Shown here piece by piece: positions 9,325 through 17,023 of a stretch of DNA of 64,000 nucleotides. Made by a program: the position numbers and the translations under genes. Position 1 is the stretch's first letter, and every line of letters begins with the position of its first letter. The DNA comes from Algibacter sp. L3A6. Its GTDB lineage: Bacteria > Bacteroidota > Bacteroidia > Flavobacteriales > Flavobacteriaceae. The notes under the pieces are model-generated. The model was not told the DNA's origin and did not search any database. It was given only the letters and a program-made list of their open reading frames with translations. The DNA is taken from NCBI RefSeq assembly GCF_009796825.1, contig NZ_CP047030.1, positions 186,001 through 250,000 of the forward strand, in the 5' to 3' direction.

Positions 9325-9425
9325 TTTGCCTAACACAAATTTAGGTGCGATTTACAACCGAACCGCAACGCTCGCACAAAAAAGGATGCCGCATCAATCC
9401 CTAACGCAAATTCCCACCAAGGTTT
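9325..9425 (+). repeat. Dispersed structured repeat, copy 2 (right part only)
   Basis: Positions 9366-9424 match copy 1 at 3064-3120 almost base for base (ACGCTCGCACAAAAAAGGAT, then GCCGCATCAATCCCTAACGC). The shared CTAACACAAA a little to the left (9329) suggests the match extends in patches. The GGGCGTTACCC left end is missing. This is the only copy not directly downstream of an intact gene; it abuts the T9SS-protein remnant. Confidence 0.65.
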
Positions 9426-9608
9426 TATCTTATTGAGAAAACCGACCTACTCTTGCTTCCTTACTCTTCTCCATAATTTATTATCTATACTCACTTTAAT
9501 ACACTATTTGCTCATAATAAAACAACAATTTAAACAGACTATATCTCTATATATGTCATGAAATCATTAATACAGACACATATATTAGTCATAAATAAGA
9601 TATTAATA

Positions 9609-9616
9609 TATATTTG
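9609..9616 (+). promoter_or_regulatory. Bacteroidota -7 box upstream of the PAP2 gene
   Basis: TATATTTG matches the TAnnTTTG consensus exactly and lies 52 bp before the start codon. The upstream -33 region has no clear TTG. Confidence 0.5.
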
Positions 9617-9668
9617 CACGCCCATTTCAGGTAGATAATTTCAATTACCTACCAACACCATTAATTGT

Positions 9669-10514
9669 ATGAATAAAGTACTTATTATCTTTTTATTATT
9701 CTGTTCCAACTTCATGAACGGACAAACCACACCGGAATCATCTGGAGAGCAAACCATCTGGCAAACCTTTAAATACGATATGGGTAGTGTTGGAAAAGGT
9801 GTTGGTTATGCTTTTAGTAGGCCAACAAAATGGAAAGGCAAACAATGGATAGACTTTGCAGGAATAGCTGCAGGAACAGCTCTATTGACGCTTGCAGATG
9901 ATGAAATAGACCATTGGTCTGATGGTTTCCGAAGTGCTATTCCTAATAACGTACTACATTTTGGCGGAAAAACAGCTAAGCCTGAAGGAAACTATAGCCT
10001 TAGCGGTGCTGTCTATTTTACAGGGCTATTTATAAAAAATGAAAAAATTAGAAGAACAGGTGTTTTAATGCTAGCTTCCACAATTACAGGCGGATTTTTA
10101 CAGCAAGTAACTGTGCGAGTTCTAGGAAGAGCGAGACCATTAACTGGAGAATCAGCAAATAGTTTTAATGCCTTTCCTTTAGAAAAGGTTAATAATTACG
10201 ATTCTTTTTTCTCAGGCCATACGGTCTTATCCTTTGCAAATGCTTACGCCATTGCCAAACAATTTAAGAGTCCTTGGGTAAAAGCTGGAATATATACTGT
10301 AGGTATGATTCCTGGATTTACAAGAATAGTGATAAGTAAACATTGGTTTTCCGATGTTGCACTAGGCACTGTAATGAGTATTTTAATTGTAGAGTCTATC
10401 GATAAATATTTAGACTCTAGATACGATCAAAAATACAATAACAACAATAAAAAGGTAAATTGGTATTTATCTTTTGCACCAGGACAAATTGGAGTTAATC
10501 TTCGTTTTAATTAA
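9669..10514 (+). CDS. PAP2-family phosphatase, exported/membrane
   Basis: This 281-residue protein starts with a signal peptide or anchor (LLFCSNFMNGQ, about residue 19). The three PAP2 phosphatase motifs are present in order: a K...RP-type motif in VRVLGRARPL (~residue 160), SGH in DSFFSGHTVLSFAN (~180), and SRxxxxxHxxxD represented by TRIVISKHWFSDVALG (~220). The family dephosphorylates lipid phosphates such as undecaprenyl-PP or phosphatidic acid at the membrane. Two or three hydrophobic helices surround the motifs. The substrate is not determinable. A small membrane-protein gene follows 66 nt downstream on the same strand. Confidence 0.9.
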   Translation: MNKVLIIFLLFCSNFMNGQTTPESSGEQTIWQTFKYDMGSVGKGVGYAFSRPTKWKGKQWIDFAGIAAGTALLTLADDEIDHWSDGFRSAIPNNVLHFGGKTAKPEGNYSLSGAVYFTGLFIKNEKIRRTGVLMLASTITGGFLQQVTVRVLGRARPLTGESANSFNAFPLEKVNNYDSFFSGHTVLSFANAYAIAKQFKSPWVKAGIYTVGMIPGFTRIVISKHWFSDVALGTVMSILIVESIDKYLDSRYDQKYNNNNKKVNWYLSFAPGQIGVNLRFN

Positions 10515-10580
10515 GAAATTAACCTTAAAATATGTAACAAATATTATAAAGTTAATACTAACTATAAAAGCTAAAATAAA

Positions 10581-10766
10581 ATGAAAAAAATAACGAAAAA
10601 ACAAACACTAATTCTCCTATCCATTGGAATGTTTGTAATTGCGATTTCTCAAATATTTTCTCAATTTATTGAATTATCAGATTTTGCGAAAGGTTCTTTT
10701 ACGGGAGTAGGATTAGGGTTACTACTAACCTCTTTGATTTTTGGAAATTTTAAAGCTGTACAATAA
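10581..10766 (+). CDS. Small membrane protein of unknown function
   Basis: The 61-residue product has a lysine-rich start (MKKITKKQ) and two hydrophobic segments, ~10-28 and ~40-55, separated by a short turn (ELSDFAKGS). This is consistent with a small two-helix inner-membrane protein. I recognise no family. It follows the PAP2 phosphatase gene on the same strand and may be co-transcribed with it. Confidence 0.6.
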   Translation: MKKITKKQTLILLSIGMFVIAISQIFSQFIELSDFAKGSFTGVGLGLLLTSLIFGNFKAVQ

Positions 10767-10823
10767 CGCTTCTATAAAAAATTTGTCACGAAATAAAACA
10801 ACATTTACACGTTAAAAACCTTA

Positions 10824-12146
10824 TCAAAACTCATCCAGAACCTCTAAAATATCTGAAAAGCCTGGACGCAATCTAACATCGCTACTTGTACAATCAGCGA
10901 TTAATCTTTGCCATTTTTCGAGAAGTTCATTATTCATGTCATTTTCACGAACAAGATCTAACACATCTTCTACTAAACAAGCATAAGCACGCACTTCTAC
11001 ACGCTCAATAGCATAAGCAAGCTCAGAATTAACATCGTAAAAAGAAGCTGCGCCAAAATCGCCTAGAAGACAATCTGCCGATGCATTCACTAATATATTA
11101 TGAGCATACAAATCACCATGGTTAATACCTTTTTTATGTAACTGCTCGCAAACTGAAGCTATACTTTTTGCAATTTTTAATAACTCCTGTGCATTAAAAA
11201 CAGAGGTTTCATCAAATACATCGCGTGTGCAGGTTTGTAAACTTGGCGGATTTCCTAAATTGACGTAATCTGGAGAAATCAACGTCATTATTAAACCTAT
11301 TTTATCGTCCGGATGGTTTTTAATTTTTCCTAAAACAGGAATTAAATTCTCATGAGCACCAGCTGCAATAGAAATAGCCATTTCATCATCTGGTAAACCG
11401 TCGCTAGTAACATCACCTTTAAATACTTTAACAGCAATATCTTTATTCTTCGATTTCCAAAAGGCTTTTGAAATAAATCCAGAAGCGCCTTCTCCTAATA
11501 ATTCTTTAACAGAAAAATCGTTCCAATCAAAAGCTTCAAAATCGGGCTGTAATTCTATTTTATCAGCAGCAGGATTACCTCCAAAAGCTACCCAACTTAA
11601 TTTCGGCAACTCAAAAAACCAATCTGGAATCGATTTTAATTTATTAGCCGAAAACCGAATGAGTTCAAGATTCACACAAGCTTTCATTTCAATAGGTAAT
11701 TCTTCAATTAAATTTCCTGCTAAAGCGCATTTTTGAAGCAACATACAATCTCCAATACTCTTCGGAAGTTTTTCAATTTTATTATCGGTTAAAATCAACC
11801 AATTTAATAGTGGCGGAAATGCTTGCTCTGGCACTGTTTTAATTTGATTCGATTTAAAACCAATCATATTCAAATTAGGGCATTTTGCAAGTATGCTTGG
11901 AAATTCCGTAAAGTTATTTCTTGCAAAAAATATAATTCTTAAATGCTTAAGCTGAGCAATACTTTCGGGTAAAGAAGTCAATTTATTATCCGATAAATCT
12001 AAAACCTCTAAAGTTTCGGAAAGTGATATAATTTCTTCCGGAAACGTCTCTAAACCACAAGCTAGCTTTAGTATTTTCGAACCAATTAATTGTCCAGATT
12101 TTAATGCTTCTAAAGAATGTACCATGTATCGATTTTGAAGTTGCAA
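10824..12146 (-). CDS. Leucine-rich-repeat protein kinase
   Basis: This 440-residue protein joins about seven leucine-rich repeats (~residues 15-205; units such as LEVLDLSDNKLTSLPESIAQ) to a Hanks-type kinase domain (~212-440). Kinase landmarks are a glycine loop LLGEGASGF, the ATP-anchoring Lys in IAVKVFK, the catalytic loop HGDLYAHNIL (HxD then Asn) and the metal-binding DFGAAS. These suggest an active kinase, though HRD is HGD. There is no signal peptide or membrane helix, so it is probably cytoplasmic, with the LRRs binding a partner or substrate. Combined LRR-kinases are rare in bacteria but known in Bacteroidota and Proteobacteria. No cognate phosphatase or obvious target is nearby. Confidence 0.88.
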   Translation of the reverse strand: MQLQNRYMVHSLEALKSGQLIGSKILKLACGLETFPEEIISLSETLEVLDLSDNKLTSLPESIAQLKHLRIIFFARNNFTEFPSILAKCPNLNMIGFKSNQIKTVPEQAFPPLLNWLILTDNKIEKLPKSIGDCMLLQKCALAGNLIEELPIEMKACVNLELIRFSANKLKSIPDWFFELPKLSWVAFGGNPAADKIELQPDFEAFDWNDFSVKELLGEGASGFISKAFWKSKNKDIAVKVFKGDVTSDGLPDDEMAISIAAGAHENLIPVLGKIKNHPDDKIGLIMTLISPDYVNLGNPPSLQTCTRDVFDETSVFNAQELLKIAKSIASVCEQLHKKGINHGDLYAHNILVNASADCLLGDFGAASFYDVNSELAYAIERVEVRAYACLVEDVLDLVRENDMNNELLEKWQRLIADCTSSDVRLRPGFSDILEVLDEF

Positions 12147-12233
12147 ATCTAACTATTATAGATGTCTAAAAAGCAGAAAACCTCAGGTTTTTCGGGATGA
12201 TTTACCGCTTAAACATTCGAAATAAAGAAAAAA

Positions 12234-12749
12234 CTAATAAGCCTTGAACATAATATGATTAGGATTTGATCGCATATCGGAAAGTTTAAAATCGTAATCG
12301 CCAACAATTTTAAACTCATTTTTTGTGTAGAATTTTATCGCTTTCAAATTTTCGACCCAAACAGCCAACCAAATTCCTTTTTGATTATACTGCTTAGATG
12401 TTTCAATGATAAAATTAAAGAGTTCTACTCCCAGTTTTTTACCATGAAAGGCCTCCAATAAATAAAGTCGATCAAGTTTAGTAACAGCAGGTTCATTAAC
12501 CCAAGGGCTCATTGCATTAATCTCTATTTTTGAAAAGCCAGCAATTTCACCTTCAAAAGAAATAATATAATATTGAACGTTTTCGTTTTTAAACTCTTCA
12601 GCTATAGCTTGTTCTTGATAGGTTTTATCAACAAATTTTTTAATATCATCTTCCGAAGCACTATGTCCGTGAGATTCTAAAAAGGCTTGACGTCCAACTT
12701 TAGCAATTAATCGAGCGTCTTTAACTGTTGCTTGTTCTATTTTAATCAT
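12234..12749 (-). CDS. GNAT-family N-acetyltransferase
   Basis: The 171-residue protein has the GNAT fold pattern: an N-terminal strand-helix (IEQATVKDARLIAKVGRQAF), a central beta strand IISFEGEIAGFSKI, the acetyl-CoA loop region LDRLYLLEAFHGKKLGVELF (R/Q-x-x-G-x-G/A-like KKLGVE) and the C-terminal ENLKAIKFYTKNEFKIVGDY. It probably transfers an acetyl group to an amine. The substrate cannot be told. It lies 12 nt downstream of the Ca/Na antiporter gene on the same strand, so the two probably share a transcript. Confidence 0.85.
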   Translation of the reverse strand: MIKIEQATVKDARLIAKVGRQAFLESHGHSASEDDIKKFVDKTYQEQAIAEEFKNENVQYYIISFEGEIAGFSKIEINAMSPWVNEPAVTKLDRLYLLEAFHGKKLGVELFNFIIETSKQYNQKGIWLAVWVENLKAIKFYTKNEFKIVGDYDFKLSDMRSNPNHIMFKAY

Positions 12750-12761
12750 ATTACAAAAAAT

Positions 12762-13706
12762 CTATTTCCCTGTAAATACTAAAAACATAAAAACACCATA
12801 ACCAACAACTAAAGCAAAGCCTTTTAATCTGCTAATTTGTAAACGTGTTGGTAAAAATATTAACGGAATTAAAATAGCCGAAAAACCAAGCATCCAGAAA
12901 ATATCTGTACTTAATATAGAAGGTTCTGTTACCGGAATTGGTTTTATCATAGCCGTTAAACCTAAAACCGATGCAATATTAAAAATATTAGATCCAATTA
13001 AATTCCCTAAAGAAATAGCTTTTTCTTGTTTTGCTGCAGCAATAACCGATGCTGCTAATTCTGGTACACTTGTACCAATTGCAATAAGCGATACACCTAT
13101 TACAGCCTCGGAAACCCCTATAGAAACAGCTATAGCCTTAGCGCCTTCTACTAACCATTCACTACCAAAGTAAAGTGATGCTGCTCCAATTAACAGCCAC
13201 AACCCTATTTTAAAATTAGAAACAGTAGCCAAAGTATCATCAACCTCATCTGAAGCCGTATCTTTTTTGGCGCTTCTTATTAAATATATTAAAAACACGA
13301 TAAGTCCTGCAAACAGAATACCTCCTTCTATTGCCGACAATACGCTATCGTTTTTCAGAAAATAATACAGTGCTATAGAAAACACCATCATCACAGGCCA
13401 ATTAACTTTATAAAATGATTTATCTACAGCAATAACGCTTACCATAGCCGTGATACCTAATACCAAACCAATATTGGCAATATTAGATCCCACAACATTA
13501 GTTATAGCAATGGCTGGCGACCCAGACAAAGCGGCTTGTAAACTTACGAGTAACTCTGGTGCCGATGTTGCAAAAGAAACCACCGTCATTCCAATTACCA
13601 TTTTGGAGATATTAAACTTAAAAGATAATGCTACAGATGCACGAACCAAAAATTCGCCACCAACAACCAATAAAATAAAACCAAGGATAACCCAAAGTAA
13701 ACTCAT
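12762..13706 (-). CDS. Calcium/sodium antiporter (CaCA family, YrbG-like)
   Basis: This 314-residue membrane protein has about ten predicted helices and the two inverted alpha-repeats of the CaCA superfamily: FATSAPELLVSL with VVGSNIANIGLVLG (~residues 45-85) and AIGTSVPELAASV with LIGSNIFNIASVLG (~200-245). The paired acidic (SAPEL, SVPEL) and GSNI(A/F)N motifs form the ion sites. Such proteins extrude Ca2+ in exchange for Na+ or H+ at the inner membrane. A GNAT gene follows closely downstream. Family assignment is firm; ion specificity is inferred. Confidence 0.92.
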   Translation of the reverse strand: MSLLWVILGFILLVVGGEFLVRASVALSFKFNISKMVIGMTVVSFATSAPELLVSLQAALSGSPAIAITNVVGSNIANIGLVLGITAMVSVIAVDKSFYKVNWPVMMVFSIALYYFLKNDSVLSAIEGGILFAGLIVFLIYLIRSAKKDTASDEVDDTLATVSNFKIGLWLLIGAASLYFGSEWLVEGAKAIAVSIGVSEAVIGVSLIAIGTSVPELAASVIAAAKQEKAISLGNLIGSNIFNIASVLGLTAMIKPIPVTEPSILSTDIFWMLGFSAILIPLIFLPTRLQISRLKGFALVVGYGVFMFLVFTGK

Positions 13707-13881
13707 AACTATATTTTTTTGCGAAGATAATTGAAACTGAAAATTGAAAAGCTAAAAGCCAAAAGTTTTTTTTTGAAAACAATAAAGAAAGCAAATAGAT
13801 TAAAGACCACCTTTCGGCTAAAATTAAGAACAAACACTTTTGAAAACTTAAAAAACAGTTAAATAACTGCTATTTTAGTTT

Positions 13882-13909
13882 TATAACTACAAAAATAGTT
13901 ATACATTTG
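13882..13909. promoter_or_regulatory. BlaI-type operator overlapping the blaI -7 box
   Basis: A perfect palindrome, TATAACTA - CAAAAA - TAGTTATA (13882-13903), is followed and overlapped by a consensus -7 box TACATTTG (13902-13909), 33 bp before the blaI-like start. BlaI/MecI repressors bind palindromes of this kind (TACA/TGTA boxes), so autoregulation of the pair is likely. Confidence 0.65.
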
Positions 13910-13941
13910 AAAACTACTGATAATTAACATTTTAATTTATA

Positions 13942-14301
13942 ATGGAAAAGTTAACCAACAAAGAAGAAGAAATAATGCACATTTTATGGAGGCTAGAAAA
14001 GGCTTTTGTAAAAGATGTTTTGGCAGAAATAAAAAATGACAAACCACATTATAACACGCTTTCTACTATAATTAGAAATCTAGAAGAGAAAGGATATGTA
14101 GCCTACAATGCCTACGGAAAAACTCACCAATATTACCCTATTGTTTCTAAGGAAGATTATAGAAAAGGTTTTATGAATACAGCTATTAATAACTATTTTA
14201 ATAACTCTTACAAAAACATGGTATCCTTTTTTGCTAAGGAGGAAAAGATTAGTGTAGACGAGCTTAAAGAGATTATTAAACTCATTGAAAGAGATAATTA
14301 A
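13942..14301 (+). CDS. BlaI/MecI/CopY-family transcriptional repressor
   Basis: The 119-residue protein is a winged-helix repressor: LTNKEEEIMHILWRLEKAF, HYNTLSTIIRNLEEKGYVAY (recognition helix) and a C-terminal dimerisation helix with SVDELKEIIKLIE. Length and order match BlaI. In this family, cleavage by the partner M56 metalloprotease lifts repression in response to a cell-envelope signal. The next gene starts 2 nt downstream and encodes that M56 protein. The palindrome at its promoter supports autoregulation. Confidence 0.93.
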   Translation: MEKLTNKEEEIMHILWRLEKAFVKDVLAEIKNDKPHYNTLSTIIRNLEEKGYVAYNAYGKTHQYYPIVSKEDYRKGFMNTAINNYFNNSYKNMVSFFAKEEKISVDELKEIIKLIERDN

Positions 14302-14303
14302 TT

Positions 14304-16103
14304 ATGGAATACCTATTAAAAGTATCCGCCTTATTAGCCATTTTCTATGTAAGTTATAAAGTGTTTTTGCAACGCGACACTTTTTTTAATGAGAATAGAT
14401 GGTTTTTAATACTCGGTATTGTAACTGCATTTGTGTTGCCTTCTTTAGTGATTCCAATTTATATTGAATACACTCCTGTAGACGCACCAAATTTTAATAA
14501 TATCCCTACGGAGGTTTCCGAAAATATCGAGACACCATTTAATATATTAGATTATTTACCTATAATTTATTTACTAGGAGTCATCGGTTTCTCTATTCGG
14601 TTTTTAATACAACTTACCTCTTTAAGTTTAGTTATTTCTAAAAGTAAAAAAGAAAAACACGGTAAATACACTTATATTAAAACGGACAAAAACATATCGC
14701 CTTTTTCGTTTTTCAACTGGATTGTTTTCAACCCAAATAACTTTAACAACAACGAGTTAGAACAGATTCTAATTCACGAAAAAATTCATTCCAATCAAAA
14801 ACATTCCATCGATGTTTTACTCACACAACTTAGTTGCATTGCACTATGGTTTAATCCGTTGATATGGTTCTACAACAAAGCTTTAAAACAAAATTTAGAA
14901 TTTATAGCCGATAATGAAACTCAACATCAAATAGATTGTAAAAAAACGTATCAAATCACTTTACTAAAAACAAGCTTGCCATCTCATCAAATGGCTTTAA
15001 CCAATAATTTTCACACATCATTAATCAAAAAACGAATCGTTATGTTACACAAATCAAAATCGAAAAAAATCAGTTTATTTAAGTACACTCTTATTATCCC
15101 CTTACTTTTTACCTTCATTTTTAATTTCAATACAGAAGTTATTGCTCAAACTAAAGAACAGAATATTAATATTACAGGTAAAAGTGATTCCGAAGTTCCT
15201 TTAAAACTAGAAGAAGACGATAATCCGCTTATTATAATAGACGGTAAAACATCTAGCAAAACCAACCTTGAGCACCTAAACCACTCCAATATTGAAAGTA
15301 TAAACATACTTAAAGGAAATGCTGCAACGCAAGCTTATGGCAACAAAGGAGACAATGGTGTTATGTTAATAACCACTAAACAACAAAGCCAATGGAAAGT
15401 TAGCTCTGAAAGAAATAAAAATGTTATTCATGCCACTAAAGACACTATATATGTTAACGAAAAGCCAAATGTTTTACAAAAGCTAGTTAACGGTTATGAT
15501 AAAGAGCCACTTTTTATATTAGATGATAAAACAATAACTAAAAAAGAACTTACTTTACTAGACGAACAAACCATTAACTCCATATCTACCATCAAAGGAG
15601 AACAAGCCACAAAGAAATATGGTAAAAATGCTAATAATGGTGTTGTAGTAATAAAAACCAGAACAGCAGATTCCCAAAATAGTCCTTTTGTAAAAATAGT
15701 AAAAGTAAAGTTATACATTGTCGATGGCGAAGAAATTAAAGAAGCTGACTTCCAAAAAATAGATCCTGAAAACATCAAATCCATCAATGTACTTAAAGGA
15801 AAATCTGCTATTGATAAATATGGAGAAAAAGCTAAAAATGGAGCTATAGAAATTACGACTAAGAACAATAATCAAAATAACTCAGATTCTCTTCAAACAA
15901 AAAAAACACAACATAAATTAGAATTAGCGAAAGACAAACAACCTTTAGTTTATGTTGACAACGAAGAAGTAAATTACGAAGACTTGAAAAACCTTGACAC
16001 AGAAAACATAGAATCAATGAATGTTTTAAAAAATAAAAACGCTACTGATAAATACGGTGATAAAGGTAAAAATGGCGTTATAGAAATTACCACAAAAAAA
16101 TAA
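14304..16103 (+). CDS. BlaR1-like M56 membrane metalloprotease with four C-terminal TonB-plug-like repeats
   Basis: This 599-residue protein begins with membrane helices (~1-125), then the M56 zinc protease site HEKIH (HExxH, ~residues 159-163) with downstream FNPLIWFYNKALKQNLEFIAD, and another helix near 255-275. The periplasmic region carries four tandem copies of a ~50-residue unit, starting near residues 308, 397, 468 and 547. Each has the pattern VDg-x-L-x-IeSInvLKG-xA-xkYG-x-NGVieITTK. That pattern resembles the plug segment of TonB-dependent receptors rather than a beta-lactam-binding domain. With BlaI it probably forms a signal-sensing pair. The sensed ligand is unknown. A terminator follows. 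Confidence 0.88.
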   Translation: MEYLLKVSALLAIFYVSYKVFLQRDTFFNENRWFLILGIVTAFVLPSLVIPIYIEYTPVDAPNFNNIPTEVSENIETPFNILDYLPIIYLLGVIGFSIRFLIQLTSLSLVISKSKKEKHGKYTYIKTDKNISPFSFFNWIVFNPNNFNNNELEQILIHEKIHSNQKHSIDVLLTQLSCIALWFNPLIWFYNKALKQNLEFIADNETQHQIDCKKTYQITLLKTSLPSHQMALTNNFHTSLIKKRIVMLHKSKSKKISLFKYTLIIPLLFTFIFNFNTEVIAQTKEQNINITGKSDSEVPLKLEEDDNPLIIIDGKTSSKTNLEHLNHSNIESINILKGNAATQAYGNKGDNGVMLITTKQQSQWKVSSERNKNVIHATKDTIYVNEKPNVLQKLVNGYDKEPLFILDDKTITKKELTLLDEQTINSISTIKGEQATKKYGKNANNGVVVIKTRTADSQNSPFVKIVKVKLYIVDGEEIKEADFQKIDPENIKSINVLKGKSAIDKYGEKAKNGAIEITTKNNNQNNSDSLQTKKTQHKLELAKDKQPLVYVDNEEVNYEDLKNLDTENIESMNVLKNKNATDKYGDKGKNGVIEITTKK

Positions 16104-16130
16104 ACTCCCAACCCATAAATTCAAAATTAA

Positions 16131-16157
16131 GGCACTCAGCAATGAGTGTCTTTTTTT
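16131..16157 (+). terminator. Intrinsic terminator after the BlaI/M56 operon
   Basis: CACTCA (16133-16138) pairs with TGAGTG (16143-16148) across a 4-nt loop, extended by a G-T pair, and is followed by seven T residues. Confidence 0.7.
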
Positions 16158-16480
16158 GTTTTTTAAAATTTCAAAAAAGACAAAACCATTAAAAACAGTT
16201 ATGTTTTACACCAAATCCCCCTTGGTTTCTCAGATACACCCTCAAAAACCCCTTGAAAAGTTTTAATTTAAAACCATATTAACACATTTTACACACAATT
16301 CAAAACACATTCAAAGCAAGTCACTCAAATATTAAAACAAAAACGATCTTTATACTTACAAATTCGCATTCAATTTCACCGATTTACCCAAAATCACTTG
16401 GAGAATACTTCTCTAAAAATATATATTGAAAACTCAATCGAAAAACTGAGTATAACACTAACCCTTTAAAACTAACAATT

Positions 16481-16540
16481 ATGATGACTCTTGCAAAACT
16501 TGTAGTAGATTTAATAATCACAATCCTTACAAGTATCTAA
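16481..16540 (+). CDS. Possible 19-residue hydrophobic peptide gene
   Basis: An ATG frame encodes MMTLAKLVVDLIITILTSI, a very hydrophobic peptide with a single Lys and Asp on one helical face. It lies in an otherwise non-coding 500-nt gap (16104-16606). A perfect 10-bp hairpin starts 11 nt after its stop. Composition resembles short membrane peptides such as type I toxins or the small hydrophobic peptides annotated in Bacteroidota. No homology can be claimed. The start context has no strong Shine-Dalgarno, which is usual in this phylum. Confidence 0.35.
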   Translation: MMTLAKLVVDLIITILTSI

Positions 16541-16551
16541 CCACAAAACAT

Positions 16552-16579
16552 GTAAAACTTAGTCTAGAATAAGTTTTAC
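16552..16579 (+). terminator. Perfect hairpin after the 19-residue peptide frame
   Basis: GTAAAACTTA (16552-16561) pairs perfectly with TAAGTTTTAC (16570-16579) across an 8-nt loop, followed by TATTTTTAC. It may be a terminator for the upstream short gene or a structured leader for the 50-residue gene at 16607. Confidence 0.55.
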
Positions 16580-16606
16580 TATTTTTACAAAAAAAAGAGG
16601 TTATAG

Positions 16607-16759
16607 ATGCAAAAGCAAATATTCAAAATTTTAGCAAAGGTGAACAAAGCAGTCTTACCAAGTTACTCTAAAAAACAACTCGATTTATCAAAAGCCAGTA
16701 AACTACAATTAGCAATAATAGGTTGGCGTGTTTACGTCACTAAAAACGCGTTAGATTAA
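16607..16759 (+). CDS. Conserved-looking 50-residue protein
   Basis: The ATG at 16607 encodes 50 residues, MQKQIFKILAKVNKAVLPSY then SKKQLDLSKASKLQLAIIGW and RVYVTKNALD. It is basic and amphipathic. I recall short flavobacterial proteins of this shape, often auto-annotated as SsrA-binding protein-like, with the KxDLxKAxKxQLxxIxWRxxVTxNAL pattern. That name is probably a database artefact, because they are far too short to be SmpB. An AGAGG purine run sits about 9 nt upstream. It lies just outside the integrated element, downstream of the displaced tRNA fragment on the opposite strand. Confidence 0.6.
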   Translation: MQKQIFKILAKVNKAVLPSYSKKQLDLSKASKLQLAIIGWRVYVTKNALD

Positions 16760-16773
16760 TTTAAATTTATTGC

Positions 16774-16859
16774 ATAAAAAAAGCTCCCAATTTCTTGGAA
16801 GCTTATTTTTTCGTGACCTCGACTGGATTCAAACCAGTAACCTCTTGAGCCGTAATCAA
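16774..16859 (-). repeat. attL: displaced tRNA-Arg 3' half with its terminator
   Basis: Positions 16813-16859 repeat exactly the 47 bases at 32493-32539, which are the 3' half of the intact tRNA-Arg(ACG). The preceding hairpin, AGCTCCCAATTTCTTGGAAG with CT (minus-strand terminator), is also duplicated. The 5' half of the tRNA is absent, so this is not a functional tRNA but the left attachment site of an integrated element. Confidence 0.88.
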
Positions 16860-16975
16860 TAAACACTACACACGACAACTACCCCTTTACTACATAAACA
16901 ATATGATTATCAACACTATAACTAACACAAACTAATATCTATTAATAACTGTTATTGGTTTATTATGTAAATTTT

Positions 16976-17011
16976 TCTGCAAACAGTCTGCAAATAACAT
17001 ATATTTGCAGA
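16976..17011. promoter_or_regulatory. Recombinase arm-type sites/operator over the integrase promoter
   Basis: TCTGCAAA occurs at 16976 and again at 16987 (11 bp apart), and an inverted copy ATTTGCAGA lies at 17003-17011. The latter two form a perfect palindrome, TCTGCAAAT-N7-ATTTGCAGA. The palindrome covers a consensus -7 box TATATTTG (17000-17007). The same direct pair with the same spacing is found at 32426-32445 near the other end. Confidence 0.6.
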
Positions 17012-17023
17012 AACAATTATGTT

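Noticed and set aside
16607..16759. SsrA-binding protein (SmpB)
   Set aside because: At 50 residues it is far shorter than SmpB (~150), so the name would be misleading.
16813..16859. Second tRNA-Arg gene
   Set aside because: Only the 3' half is present; no acceptor 5' strand or D arm can be found, so it is an attachment-site remnant.
16955..17023. Upstream in-frame start for the integrase
   Set aside because: The -7 box and palindrome lie inside that extension, and the family's N-terminus begins at the later ATG.
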